Notes under the pieces: model-generated
Database searches by the model: none
The model's input: the letters and a program-made list of their open reading frames with translations, nothing else
Told to the model about the DNA's origin: nothing
Source of the DNA: Pectinatus brassicae
Lineage (GTDB): Bacteria; Bacillota; Negativicutes; Selenomonadales; Selenomonadaceae
Direction of reading: 5' to 3'
Assembly: GCF_014201835.1 (NCBI RefSeq)
Contig: NZ_JACHFH010000010.1
Coordinates: 21,535-85,534 of the forward strand
Length of the DNA stretch: 64,000 bases
Shown: positions 18,485 through 27,488 of the stretch, piece after piece
How positions within the stretch are numbered: the stretch's first letter is position 1
Layout of the letters: every line of letters starts with the position of its first letter
Translations under genes and position numbers: made by a program

Positions 18485-19477
18485 TCACTTTTCCAAAACT
18501 GTAATCAATTCTTGAGCTGATACGGTAGCTGTCCCCATTTTGCGAACAGCAATACCCGCGGCATAATTAGATAATTTTGCGGCATGTACAGGTTCTGCAC
18601 CTGTGGCAATAGCAGTTATAAAAGCAGCAACACAGGTATCGCCAGCGCCAGAAACATCATATACTTCACTTTTATCAGAAACTGGAATAGAACTGATTTT
18701 GCCGTTAGATTCAAATAGTACCATGCCTTTTTCACCGCAGGTGACTAAAATACCGGCAGCTTTCATCTGTGTAAGTAAAAGTTTACCAGCTGTATATAAA
18801 TCATTAGTATTTTTTATGTCCATATTTACAGCGGCCGCAAGTTCTGCATCGTTTTGTTTGACATAAGTTACTCCTTTAAAGTCGTGGATGGAATAACGGG
18901 AGTCAACCATACAAGGAATATTATGCTGCTTAGAATACGCGATAACCATCGTACGTACGGCTGGTGTAATAGTGCCGCTGCCATAATCGCTTAAAACAAT
19001 GCCCTGAGTTTGTGGCAATATAGCAGCCAGCTTATCAAGTAAAAGTTTTTCCTCAGCATTAGGTAAGGGGCTGTTATTGTCATTATCAATGCGAACTATT
19101 TGCTGGCTGACAGTGGCACGACCACCAGCTACAATGCGTGTTTTAGTTATGGTAGAACGGTTTGGAGATATAGCAAGACCGCTAGTATCAGCAGCATTTT
19201 TCTCTAGAATGTTTTTTAAGCCATAAGCGGCATTATCATCACCTAAAATGCCAATTGCTGAAACTTTTCCGCCAATAGTTGCAATATTATTTACAACATT
19301 GGCCGCGCCACCGGCTACAATTTTTTCTTCAGATTGCTGTAAAACAAGCACCGGCGCTTCACGGGAGATACGGTCTATTATGCCATGCAAATAAATATCA
19401 GCAACTATATCACCAATTACTGTAATATGTTGTTTATTAAAATATTTAATGGTATCTAGTAAAATTTTATTGTCCAT
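18485..19477 (-). CDS. rfaE1: D-glycero-beta-D-manno-heptose-7-phosphate kinase
   Basis: This is the PfkB-fold kinase half of the HldE pathway (HldA). It makes heptose-1,7-bisphosphate for ADP-heptose synthesis. The 330-residue protein contains ITVIGDIVADIYLHG, the Gly-rich VAGGAANVVNNIATIGG, GIVLSDYGSGTITPA and the C-terminal catalytic motif YDVSGAGDTCVAAF with the conserved Asp. The ATG follows the lptD stop by 4 bases and has no strong ribosome binding site, indicating coupling. Partner enzymes GmhA, GmhB and HldD are not in the window. Confidence 0.93.
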   Translation of the reverse strand: MDNKILLDTIKYFNKQHITVIGDIVADIYLHGIIDRISREAPVLVLQQSEEKIVAGGAANVVNNIATIGGKVSAIGILGDDNAAYGLKNILEKNAADTSGLAISPNRSTITKTRIVAGGRATVSQQIVRIDNDNNSPLPNAEEKLLLDKLAAILPQTQGIVLSDYGSGTITPAVRTMVIAYSKQHNIPCMVDSRYSIHDFKGVTYVKQNDAELAAAVNMDIKNTNDLYTAGKLLLTQMKAAGILVTCGEKGMVLFESNGKISSIPVSDKSEVYDVSGAGDTCVAAFITAIATGAEPVHAAKLSNYAAGIAVRKMGTATVSAQELITVLEK

Positions 19478-19481
19478 TATA

Positions 19482-21008
19482 TCACCAGTGTACTAAATCA
19501 AAGTGTACATGCCAAGACTGTCTTTTTTCACGGTATTCCAGAGCCATGTCAAAGCAGTGAAAATCATGATACCAATAGTAGTCACGGTCTTCTAATTCCA
19601 TATTATTACCAGCATCAAATTCATTGGCAATTACTATACGATCTTTATTGGTTAGTTCATAACTAAATCCAGCAGTAACTTTTTGGGAATAATCATCAAA
19701 TCCATAATCAAATAGAGCATTTTGTGTAGTTGATTGGGAATAATGGTAAGCGGTATAAGCAATTAATCTAGGACTTATATCAGCCATGATGGTAGCATTA
19801 TAAAAAAGACTATTATAACTGCTATTATCATATGATTCATTTACCCAAGAGTATCCAATATTAGGATACAATCTAATTTTAGATGAACCAAGGTTAATAG
19901 GTTTATGTGACAGGCTGATAGTATTGCTTCGATGCCAGCTTGTTATACCATCTTCTGTCCATTTACCATATTCAGAGGTAAAGCCAAAGTTAAGTGGGGT
20001 ATTGCCGATAGGTGTGTTATAAGTAAAGATTGTTGTTGGTTCTTTTTTCAGCCATCTGTCGTTACTATCTTCATAGTAACCATCTTCTACCCTCAGTGAG
20101 GCTTTCCCATCAGCCCATCTTATGCCATAAATATTACGTAAATCATGCTTACTATAGTAGTTAAAATCAATGTAAGCATTTATTTTATCATTAAGCTGCT
20201 TATCATAATAATATTGGATATGTACACCGTCATCACTATCATATTTTACGTGTACAGGGATAAAAAAATCATTATTTGTAGCATTTTTTCCGATTTTAGT
20301 AATATAACGATCTTTTTTATAAACGACCTGTCCCTTTATCCAAAATTTGGCATTATAAGCAACCATATGATCATCCGGCCAGATTTCGATTTTATCAGCA
20401 GACATATGATAATCAGGTTTTTTAGCGGGACATTTAGTTATGGTACCATTATAGATAATCATCTCTTCGGGATAAAATTCTATTTTTTCGCCAGAAATAT
20501 ATTTTAAATTTATGGACCCCTTAGCATTTTCCATCTTGCCTTTTTGAGAATTGTAGTTATATTGGGTATTATATCCGTCTAATAATACGGAAGGTCCTTC
20601 ATATTGAGCTATATGTGCTTTATCTTTAATAGTTACATTGCCAGTTACAGAATTCCCCGTCATTAAGTCAGTGGTTAAACGAGAATACTTATTGGTAACT
20701 TTTACATCACCTTTAGCATAGACATCTCCAGTTTTACTGTCATAAGAGATGTCTTTTCCTTCAAAAATAATTGGTGCTGGTTTATTAGGATCAATGGGGC
20801 GAATAAATTTTTCTTTATTGATTTCATCACGTAATTCGCGTAATTCTTTAGTAGCTAACAACTGTCGCTGATAATCTTTTTGATCTTGAATATAATTTAA
20901 TAATTGAACATCAGTATCAGTATCATCAGCATGAACATAGGGCTGACCAATGCTAAAAGCAGTAGCAAAAACAGCCATAATTGACAAAAAGTGGATTCTT
21001 TTTTGCAT
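19482..21008 (-). CDS. Compact LptD-like LPS assembly outer membrane protein
   Basis: LptD inserts LPS into the outer leaflet of the outer membrane. The 508-residue protein has a signal peptide (about 1-27), a charged coiled region (about 35-70), an LptA/OstA-like repeat domain (about 78-240: SYDSKTGDVYAKGDVKV and the LptD hallmark TKCPAKKPDYHMSADKIEIWP), and a C-terminal half of alternating aromatic strands ending in Trp, consistent with a barrel. E. coli LptD is about 780 residues, so this barrel is much shorter. It could be an OstA-type relative rather than the main LptD. It is first in the operon, with AGGAG before ATG. Confidence 0.75.
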   Translation of the reverse strand: MQKRIHFLSIMAVFATAFSIGQPYVHADDTDTDVQLLNYIQDQKDYQRQLLATKELRELRDEINKEKFIRPIDPNKPAPIIFEGKDISYDSKTGDVYAKGDVKVTNKYSRLTTDLMTGNSVTGNVTIKDKAHIAQYEGPSVLLDGYNTQYNYNSQKGKMENAKGSINLKYISGEKIEFYPEEMIIYNGTITKCPAKKPDYHMSADKIEIWPDDHMVAYNAKFWIKGQVVYKKDRYITKIGKNATNNDFFIPVHVKYDSDDGVHIQYYYDKQLNDKINAYIDFNYYSKHDLRNIYGIRWADGKASLRVEDGYYEDSNDRWLKKEPTTIFTYNTPIGNTPLNFGFTSEYGKWTEDGITSWHRSNTISLSHKPINLGSSKIRLYPNIGYSWVNESYDNSSYNSLFYNATIMADISPRLIAYTAYHYSQSTTQNALFDYGFDDYSQKVTAGFSYELTNKDRIVIANEFDAGNNMELEDRDYYWYHDFHCFDMALEYREKRQSWHVHFDLVHW

Positions 21009-21081
21009 ATATTTAAATTCTCCTAAAAATAATATATCAATTATATATTATCAGCTAAAATAAAAAAGACACGATTTTTAA

Positions 21082-21119
21082 TTAACATAATATATATTTT
21101 GTTTTATACTTAAGTATAA
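21082..21119 (+). promoter_or_regulatory. guaD promoter with overlapping palindrome
   Basis: TTAACA at 21082-21087 and TATACT at 21105-21110 are 17 bases apart. The -10 lies inside a perfect 16-bp palindrome, TTATACTTAAGTATAA (21104-21119), that also covers the expected start site. A repressor bound here would block guaD, and the site lies in the divergent region shared with lptD. The regulator is not identifiable; purine control would fit guaD. The rest of 21009-21177 is AT-rich with no recognisable riboswitch. Confidence 0.6.
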
Positions 21120-21177
21120 CAAAAAAGTTGCATAATTTACAGTGTATTGGATCAATAAAATATAAGGAGCTGGTATT

Positions 21178-22437
21178 TTGCCGGAAAAAATTTTTGCCAT
21201 AAAGGGAGATATAATCTTTACAGAAACGAATAAGCAGTTTTCAACTTATTTACAGAGCTTTCTTGTAATAAAGGATGGTATTGTAGAAGGCATATATAAA
21301 ATACTGCCGGAAAAATTCAATGGGATTTCTGTAAGCGATAAGGGGCATGCACTTATATTACCGGGATTTATTGATTTGCATACGCATGCGGCACAATTTA
21401 ATCAGCTTGGTATGGGCATGGATTATAAATTAATTGATTGGCTGTCATCATATACCTTTAAAGAAGAAGAAAGATTCAGCAGCGAAAAGTATGCAGAGAA
21501 AATTTATCGGGCATTTGCTGAAGAATTAATTAATTGCGGTACTACAAGCGCGGTTATATTTTCAACAATTCATAAGAATAGCTGTGATATATTATGCCGC
21601 ATACTACAGGAGAAAAAAATACCAGCATACGTTGGTAAGGTTAATATGGATGTAAATTGTCCGTCTTTTCTTTGTGAAAATACGGCTGAATCATTGCAGG
21701 AAACAGAAGAGTTTATTAATAAGTGGAAAGATAATTTATTGATAAAGCCGATTATTACGCCGCGCTTTGCACCAACAAGTTCAAGAGAACAATTAAAGGG
21801 TTTAGGTGATTTAGCAGTAAAATATAATTTGCCGGTGCAATCACATTTGGCAGAAAATAAGGCTGAAATTGCCTGGGTAAATGAACTTTTTCCTGAATGC
21901 GGAGCATATTATAAAGTATATGAGCAGTATAATTTATATGGGCAGACGAAAACATTGATGGCACATTGTATTCATTTGACTGATGCAGAAATTAAGCATT
22001 TAGCAAAAATTGATGTAATGCCAGTGCATTGTCCTGATTCCAACATGAATTTAACAAGCGGGATTATGCCAGCAAGAAAAATGCTTAATGAGGGGATAAA
22101 TATAGGTTTGGGCAGCGATATTGGTGCGGGACATGAGCTATTCATGCCTAATGTTATGGTGCGGGCTATACAGTCTTCTAAAATATATAATATGCAGCAT
22201 AATGAATATAAACCATTATCACTGGCAGAAGTATTTTATATGGCGACAAAGGGCTGCGGAAAATTCTTTGATAATCGCGGCAGCTTGGAAAATGGTTATC
22301 AGGCTGATTTTTTAGTTATTGATCTGCCGGAATATAAACAAAATGCTTCTTTAGAGGAACGACTGGCATATTTTGTATATAGCGGAGAGAAAAAATATAT
22401 AAAAGAATGTTATGCTAATGGCAAGAAAATTTCATGA
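21178..22437 (+). CDS. guaD: Guanine deaminase
   Basis: This amidohydrolase turns guanine into xanthine in purine salvage. The 419-residue protein has the metal-binding DLHTHAAQF motif (H68, H70), QSHLAEN with the third ligand His and catalytic region, MAHCIHLTD, HCPDSNMNLTSG and GLGSDIGAGHE with the conserved Asp. The N-terminal beta-sandwich of cyclic amidohydrolases is present. The TTG start at 21178 is set by AAGGAGC. It is a single-gene unit bounded by a promoter and a bidirectional terminator. Related chlorohydrolase/SsnA enzymes share the fold but length and motifs fit guanine deaminase best. Confidence 0.88.
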   Translation: MPEKIFAIKGDIIFTETNKQFSTYLQSFLVIKDGIVEGIYKILPEKFNGISVSDKGHALILPGFIDLHTHAAQFNQLGMGMDYKLIDWLSSYTFKEEERFSSEKYAEKIYRAFAEELINCGTTSAVIFSTIHKNSCDILCRILQEKKIPAYVGKVNMDVNCPSFLCENTAESLQETEEFINKWKDNLLIKPIITPRFAPTSSREQLKGLGDLAVKYNLPVQSHLAENKAEIAWVNELFPECGAYYKVYEQYNLYGQTKTLMAHCIHLTDAEIKHLAKIDVMPVHCPDSNMNLTSGIMPARKMLNEGINIGLGSDIGAGHELFMPNVMVRAIQSSKIYNMQHNEYKPLSLAEVFYMATKGCGKFFDNRGSLENGYQADFLVIDLPEYKQNASLEERLAYFVYSGEKKYIKECYANGKKIS

Positions 22438-22441
22438 GTAT

Positions 22442-22490
22442 AATAAATAAAGACTGTATGCCATAAATCAGCATACAGTCTTTATTTATT
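22442..22490. terminator. Bidirectional terminator between guaD and the glycogen operon
   Basis: A perfect 20-bp stem (arms 22442-22461 and 22471-22490, loop CATAAATCA) has AT-rich outer ends that give U-tracts in both directions. It overlaps the stop codon of the converging amylase fusion gene by two bases. Confidence 0.93.
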
Positions 22491-25400
22491 ACCGATTATA
22501 TTTTTCTACGAGCTTAGCTAAATATTCAGCCTGATTATTATCAGGCTGCTGCAGTAACTGCCATTGCCAGTTAGTTCCTACTGTACCTGGCAAATTCATA
22601 CGGGCAGAAGCATCAAGCCGCAGAACATCCTGTAAGGGCAGTATAGCAATACGACCATTGCTGGCATAAGCGTATTTTATGAGCTTATTGCAAAGTTTAA
22701 CATTAATATCGTTATCAGAATCAGTTACATCTATATTCAGGTGAGCCGATAAAATTGCCTTGGTTTCAGCATCAAGGTCATTTTTCAGCCAGCCGATAGT
22801 TGTATTATTATCATGTGTTCCTGTATAAACGATATTATTATTGGAGCAGACAAAACCAATATTTTTAAACTCACTGGGATATAATTCAAATTGCAGAACT
22901 TTCATGCCGGGAAAATCACAGTCATTCTTTAATTTTTCTACATCAGCAGTAATCAGGCCAAGATCTTCGGCAATAATGGGAAGATGGCCTAGCTGTTGTT
23001 TTATAGAAGTAAAAAATTCGTTGCCTGGGCCATCCTGCCAAAAACCATCACGAGCAGTTTTAGCATTGCCGTCAACAACCCAGTAAGCAGCAAAACCACG
23101 AAAATGATCAATGCGGATTACATCGACAATTTTATGCAGTGTAGAAAAACGTTCTATCCACCAGCTGTAATTGTCTTTTTTCATTACATCCCACAAATAA
23201 TGAGGGTTGCCCCACAACTGGCCATCAGCACTAAAATAGTCGGGTGGCACGCCGGCAATTGTCTTGGGCGAACCATCAGCATCGAGATTAAAAAATTCCT
23301 GATGCGCCCAAACATCAGCACTGTCATGTGATGGAAAAATAGGCAGGTCACCAATTATGCGTATGTTTTTGGAATTAGCATATTTTTTTAGTTTTATCCA
23401 TTGTTTGAAAAAAATATATTGCACAAATTTTATATAATTCATTTTATTTTGCTGTTCTTTTTGAGCATTAGACAGAGCTGTTTTATCACGAAATTTTAAT
23501 TCTTTTGGCCAGCTAGTCCAGGCAGAATTATTATAATGTTCTTTTAGCGCAATAAATAAAGCATAATCATCAAGCCAATATTTTTGCTGTGCACAAAAAT
23601 CATTATAATTAGTATCAGGGGAAAATTTATTAAAGGCTTTTTGTAATAATAATTTTTTTTGTTTTTCTACAGCAGGAAAATCAATGTACTTAGTATTGGT
23701 GATTTTATAAGCGTCTGCTGAATCTAATAAGCCAATTTTTACTAATTCATCTGGAGAAATAAGTAAATAATTACCAGCAAATACTGAAGATGACTGATAC
23801 GGTGAAGCTCCATAGCCTACTGGTGTTAATGGCAATACCTGCCAGTATTTCTGCTTGGCTGTTTGCAGCCAGTCAATGAAATTAAAAGCAGTCATGCCAA
23901 GGTCACCAATGCCATAAGGTGATGGCAGACAGGTTGGATGCAGTAATATGCCGCAGGAACGATTGTTAACATTGGATTTATCAACCTGATGTAAAATTTC
24001 AGCTGATAGAGCACTGACAGTAATTTTTAAGATATTATTTTGCAAATGAATATTATCTTTGTTGGAAAGTATAAATTCCAACTCATCATAACAAAGTCCA
24101 TGTAAATCAATTTCTACTGGAATATTTTCATTTCTACTGCGATTTATTATTATCAAAAAAGCATCGTTCTTAGCCTTATGACCAAAGATGTCCTTATTAT
24201 TTCTTATGCAGCGTAAATAAGCAATAATAGTATTGGATTCATAGACAAATAATAATTCACCTGTTTGCAGAGCAATATTTTCATTGCGCAGCTTAATTAA
24301 TTTTTTAAACCAATCCCTCAGATATAGATTAGGGGAATCTTGTTTATCTGGTGTATCGTCCCATTTATAAGGTGCACGGTTATAGGGATCACGAAATCCC
24401 TGCATGCCAATTTCATCGCCGTAATATATTGAAGGAACGCCAGGGAAGGTCAACTGCCATAAAGCAGCTATTTTGCTGCGATTCATGCCAAGCTGGTAGT
24501 GGTTTTCGTCAAGATGGTAGCGTGATTGGATGATGGCCGGCATGCCGTCATAAAAGGAGGCTTCTCCCAAAAGTGTTATAATACGTTCTACATCATGGCT
24601 GCCAACAAGATTCATCATAGCATAGTAGTTTTGGGCAGGATAGTTTTCCTTTTGACTTGATAAGCGTTTAATAGTATCAAATCCGGAAATATAGCCTAAT
24701 AGAAAGTCAAGTACAATACGGCGGAAGGGATAATTCATGGCTGAATCCATTTCATAACCGCATAAATATTCACGGGCAACCCCATAACTTACTTTATTAG
24801 AGGCATCTTCCCAAACTTCGCCAATCATTATGGCATCTGGATCAATATCCTTTAGTGTTCTATAAAAATTACGAGAAAATTTTTGCGGCAATTCATCAAT
24901 TACATCAAGTCGCCATCCACTGATACCGCTTTTAGACCAATGTTTTATGACACTGTTTTCACCATTTATGATGAAATTCATATAAGAGTCAGTGGTTTCG
25001 TTTACATTGGGAAGAGTATGAAATCCCCACCAGCTGTCATATTCATGAGGATAATTATGAAAGGAATACCAGGAATAATAAGGAGAGGCTTGTGATTGAT
25101 AGGCACCAATGGAAGGGTAATTATTATCACGGTTGAAATAAATACTATCACTGCCAGTATGGCTGAACACACCATCGATAATTATATTTATTCCTATATC
25201 TTTAGCCGTTTGACAAAGATCAATGAATTCGTCATTAGTACCCAAAATGGGATCAATGTTATTATAATTACCAGTATCATAGCGATGATTACTGGCTGCT
25301 TCAAAAATAGGATTTAAGTAAATTACCGATATACCCAGTTCTTTTAAATAGCTGAGTTTTTCTTTGATGCCGGCAATGTTACCACCGAAGAAATCATAGG

Positions 25401-25947
25401 TGATAATTTCTTTGGTATCAGGGTCTTTGTAATAACAGGGTTGATCATTCCAATCGGCATGGTATACAGCATTCTTCTTAGGTATAATACTATTTCCCTG
25501 ACGATAAAATCGATCGGGAAATATTTGATACATTATAGTATGTTTAAACCAATCAGGTGTTACTGCGTCAAACCGATAAACAGTTATTTGAAATGAAGGT
25601 GGAACCTGTTCGTAAATATTACCTTTTCCACCCGAGTGTTCAGGTGTATTACCATAAAACAATGTTTGTTTTTCACTTTCAATGATAAAATAGTACCATA
25701 GTAAACAGCCCCGCTTGGGAGTGGCTATTTGGGCAAAATAATGTTGAGGATTTGTCGGTGAGTGTGTTAAAACGATCATTTTTTCACCGGCGATATCCTG
25801 CCAAAGCCGCAGTGAAACAGATTTTATTGGTTCGGTGATATTAATATCAATACCCAAATATAAAGAGGTATCTGTAGCTACCGCTCCAGTGGGGTAACGA
25901 TAATAAGGATTGTGGGAATTATGAAATAATAAATTTGCTTCCGACAA
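22489..25947 (-). CDS. Fused GH13 alpha-glucan hydrolase and GH77 4-alpha-glucanotransferase
   Basis: The 1152-residue protein joins two enzymes. Residues about 1-110 form an N-terminal beta domain of the neopullulanase type. About 120-640 is a GH13 amylase with PDWFKHTIMYQIFPDRF, nucleophile D348 (GWRLDVI), acid/base E377 (IGEVWED) and D452 (VGSHDVE). From about 660 to the end is MalQ (GH77): GILLHPTCLPSPYGIGDLG, nucleophile D947 (RIDHFRGF), E994 (IIAEDLG), D1046 (TGTHDNNT). All catalytic residues are present. It would trim branched glucans and rearrange the maltodextrins released during glycogen breakdown. Start TTG with a very strong AAGGAGGTGA. No signal peptide, so cytoplasmic. Confidence 0.93.
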   Translation of the reverse strand: MSEANLLFHNSHNPYYRYPTGAVATDTSLYLGIDINITEPIKSVSLRLWQDIAGEKMIVLTHSPTNPQHYFAQIATPKRGCLLWYYFIIESEKQTLFYGNTPEHSGGKGNIYEQVPPSFQITVYRFDAVTPDWFKHTIMYQIFPDRFYRQGNSIIPKKNAVYHADWNDQPCYYKDPDTKEIITYDFFGGNIAGIKEKLSYLKELGISVIYLNPIFEAASNHRYDTGNYNNIDPILGTNDEFIDLCQTAKDIGINIIIDGVFSHTGSDSIYFNRDNNYPSIGAYQSQASPYYSWYSFHNYPHEYDSWWGFHTLPNVNETTDSYMNFIINGENSVIKHWSKSGISGWRLDVIDELPQKFSRNFYRTLKDIDPDAIMIGEVWEDASNKVSYGVAREYLCGYEMDSAMNYPFRRIVLDFLLGYISGFDTIKRLSSQKENYPAQNYYAMMNLVGSHDVERIITLLGEASFYDGMPAIIQSRYHLDENHYQLGMNRSKIAALWQLTFPGVPSIYYGDEIGMQGFRDPYNRAPYKWDDTPDKQDSPNLYLRDWFKKLIKLRNENIALQTGELLFVYESNTIIAYLRCIRNNKDIFGHKAKNDAFLIIINRSRNENIPVEIDLHGLCYDELEFILSNKDNIHLQNNILKITVSALSAEILHQVDKSNVNNRSCGILLHPTCLPSPYGIGDLGMTAFNFIDWLQTAKQKYWQVLPLTPVGYGASPYQSSSVFAGNYLLISPDELVKIGLLDSADAYKITNTKYIDFPAVEKQKKLLLQKAFNKFSPDTNYNDFCAQQKYWLDDYALFIALKEHYNNSAWTSWPKELKFRDKTALSNAQKEQQNKMNYIKFVQYIFFKQWIKLKKYANSKNIRIIGDLPIFPSHDSADVWAHQEFFNLDADGSPKTIAGVPPDYFSADGQLWGNPHYLWDVMKKDNYSWWIERFSTLHKIVDVIRIDHFRGFAAYWVVDGNAKTARDGFWQDGPGNEFFTSIKQQLGHLPIIAEDLGLITADVEKLKNDCDFPGMKVLQFELYPSEFKNIGFVCSNNNIVYTGTHDNNTTIGWLKNDLDAETKAILSAHLNIDVTDSDNDINVKLCNKLIKYAYASNGRIAILPLQDVLRLDASARMNLPGTVGTNWQWQLLQQPDNNQAEYLAKLVEKYNR

Positions 25948-25966
25948 AAAATCACCTCCTTAATTC

Positions 25967-26004
25967 TAGAAAAGATGCATATAAATTTAAATGCACCTTT
26001 TCTA
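25967..26004 (-). promoter_or_regulatory. Intercistronic hairpin between glgA and the amylase fusion gene
   Basis: The arms 25967-25980 and 25991-26004 form a 14-bp stem with one G-U pair in the minus-strand RNA and a 10-base AT loop. It lies between the glgA stop and the strong ribosome binding site of the fusion gene. No T-run follows on the minus strand, so a partial terminator, RNA processing site or stabilising 3' end for the glgC-glgA message is more likely than a full stop. Confidence 0.65.
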
Positions 26005-26021
26005 AAGCATAATGTTTTAAC

Positions 26022-27473
26022 TTACTTGCTGGCTAATTTGCTATATATTTCTTTATATTGTTTAGCAGAGCTAGACCAGCTGTAGTCTGATTTCATGGCA
26101 TTTTCTAAAATACGGCGGCGTAAAATAATATCACTGCCTTTTTCTAGTGAGCGTTTTATGGAATAGAGGAGTTCATGGGCATTATAATTATTGAAGGTGA
26201 AGCCATTACCAGTATTTACATAGCTGTCATAAGGCTCAATAGTATCACGCAATCCTCCTACAGCATGAACGATTGGAAGTGCTCCATAGCGCAGTGCTAC
26301 CATTTGACCAATACCACACGGTTCATAGCGCGATGGCATTAAAAATAAACTTGAAGCAGCATAGATTTGATGAGCCAGCTTGTTATCAAAAGTTGTTGTT
26401 ACGGAAACTTTTTTTGGGAAGCGCCACTGCAATCCATGAAACCAGTCTTCATATTTTTGGTCACCAGTGCCTAGTAAGACGAACTGAACATTCTCATATT
26501 GTAAAAGTTCGTCCAATATGCGTATTAATAAATCAAGTCCTTTGGCTTCTACTAAGCGGGAAACAAATGAGATTATAGGAGTTTTTCTTTCTATAGGCAG
26601 TCCTAGTCTTTTTTGCAGGGCAACCTTATTTTCTATTTTTTTCTCTAAAGCATTAGAAATATCGTAATTAGCAGTTAAGTAAGGGTCTGTTTTGGGATCA
26701 TATTCGGTATAATCTATACCGTTAACAATGCCTGTTAAATCGTTTTTACGTGTACGTAAGATACCATCTAATTGTTCACCAAAATATGGCGTTTGTATTT
26801 CCTGGGCATAAGTATTACTGACAGTAGTAACAGCGTCAGCATAAATGATACCAGCCTTCATAAAATTAATATTATTATAAAATTCAAAATCACCATTAAT
26901 AAAATAATTATCGTCAAGACCTAAAACATCAGTAAGCATATATCTAGGGAATATTCCCTGATATTTTAAATTATGGATGGTATAAACAGTTTTTATTTTA
27001 CTGTAATGACTATTATCACTGTAATTTAATTTTAGATATACACTTACAAGACTGGTATGCCAATCGTTTAAATTTATTACATCGGGATAAAATTTAATGA
27101 CAGGCAGCATTTCTAAAATAGCACGGCTGAAAAAAGAAAATCGTTCTGCATCATCATCATAGCCATAGTAACCATGATAGTCATCACGTTTAAAATAATC
27201 TTCGTTATCAATAAAATAGAAAGTGATGCCATTATATTCCAATGTGTCAATACCAAGATATTTTTCCCGCCAAGCAATTTTTATCGTACCAGAATAGATA
27301 TGTTTCATTTGTTTACGGTATTTTTCAGCGATTAAGCTGTATTTAGGCAGTACCACGCGGACATCAATGCCCTGTTGTTTTAATTCTTTGGGCAAAGAAC
27401 CGGCAACATCGCCTAAACCGCCAGTTTTAACGAATGGAGCTGCTTCTGAAGCTGCATAGAGAAGTTTCAACAT
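26022..27473 (-). CDS. glgA: Glycogen synthase (ADP-glucose dependent)
   Basis: GlgA (GT5) adds glucose from ADP-glucose to the non-reducing ends of glycogen. The 483-residue protein starts with LYAASEAAPFVKTGGLGDVAGSLP; KTGGL (16-20) binds ADP-glucose. It has the GIVNGIDYTEYDP linker, FVSRLVEAKGLDLLIRIL and PSRYEPCGIGQMVALRYGALPIV with the catalytic Glu. Length is normal for the family. It follows glgB by 15 bases. Confidence 0.97.
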   Translation of the reverse strand: MLKLLYAASEAAPFVKTGGLGDVAGSLPKELKQQGIDVRVVLPKYSLIAEKYRKQMKHIYSGTIKIAWREKYLGIDTLEYNGITFYFIDNEDYFKRDDYHGYYGYDDDAERFSFFSRAILEMLPVIKFYPDVINLNDWHTSLVSVYLKLNYSDNSHYSKIKTVYTIHNLKYQGIFPRYMLTDVLGLDDNYFINGDFEFYNNINFMKAGIIYADAVTTVSNTYAQEIQTPYFGEQLDGILRTRKNDLTGIVNGIDYTEYDPKTDPYLTANYDISNALEKKIENKVALQKRLGLPIERKTPIISFVSRLVEAKGLDLLIRILDELLQYENVQFVLLGTGDQKYEDWFHGLQWRFPKKVSVTTTFDNKLAHQIYAASSLFLMPSRYEPCGIGQMVALRYGALPIVHAVGGLRDTIEPYDSYVNTGNGFTFNNYNAHELLYSIKRSLEKGSDIILRRRILENAMKSDYSWSSSAKQYKEIYSKLASK

Positions 27474-27488
27474 AAGAATGATCCCCCT

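Noticed and set aside
21009..21177. Purine riboswitch before guaD
   Set aside because: None of the conserved purine riboswitch core or its three-stem layout is visible; only a promoter and a DNA palindrome are.
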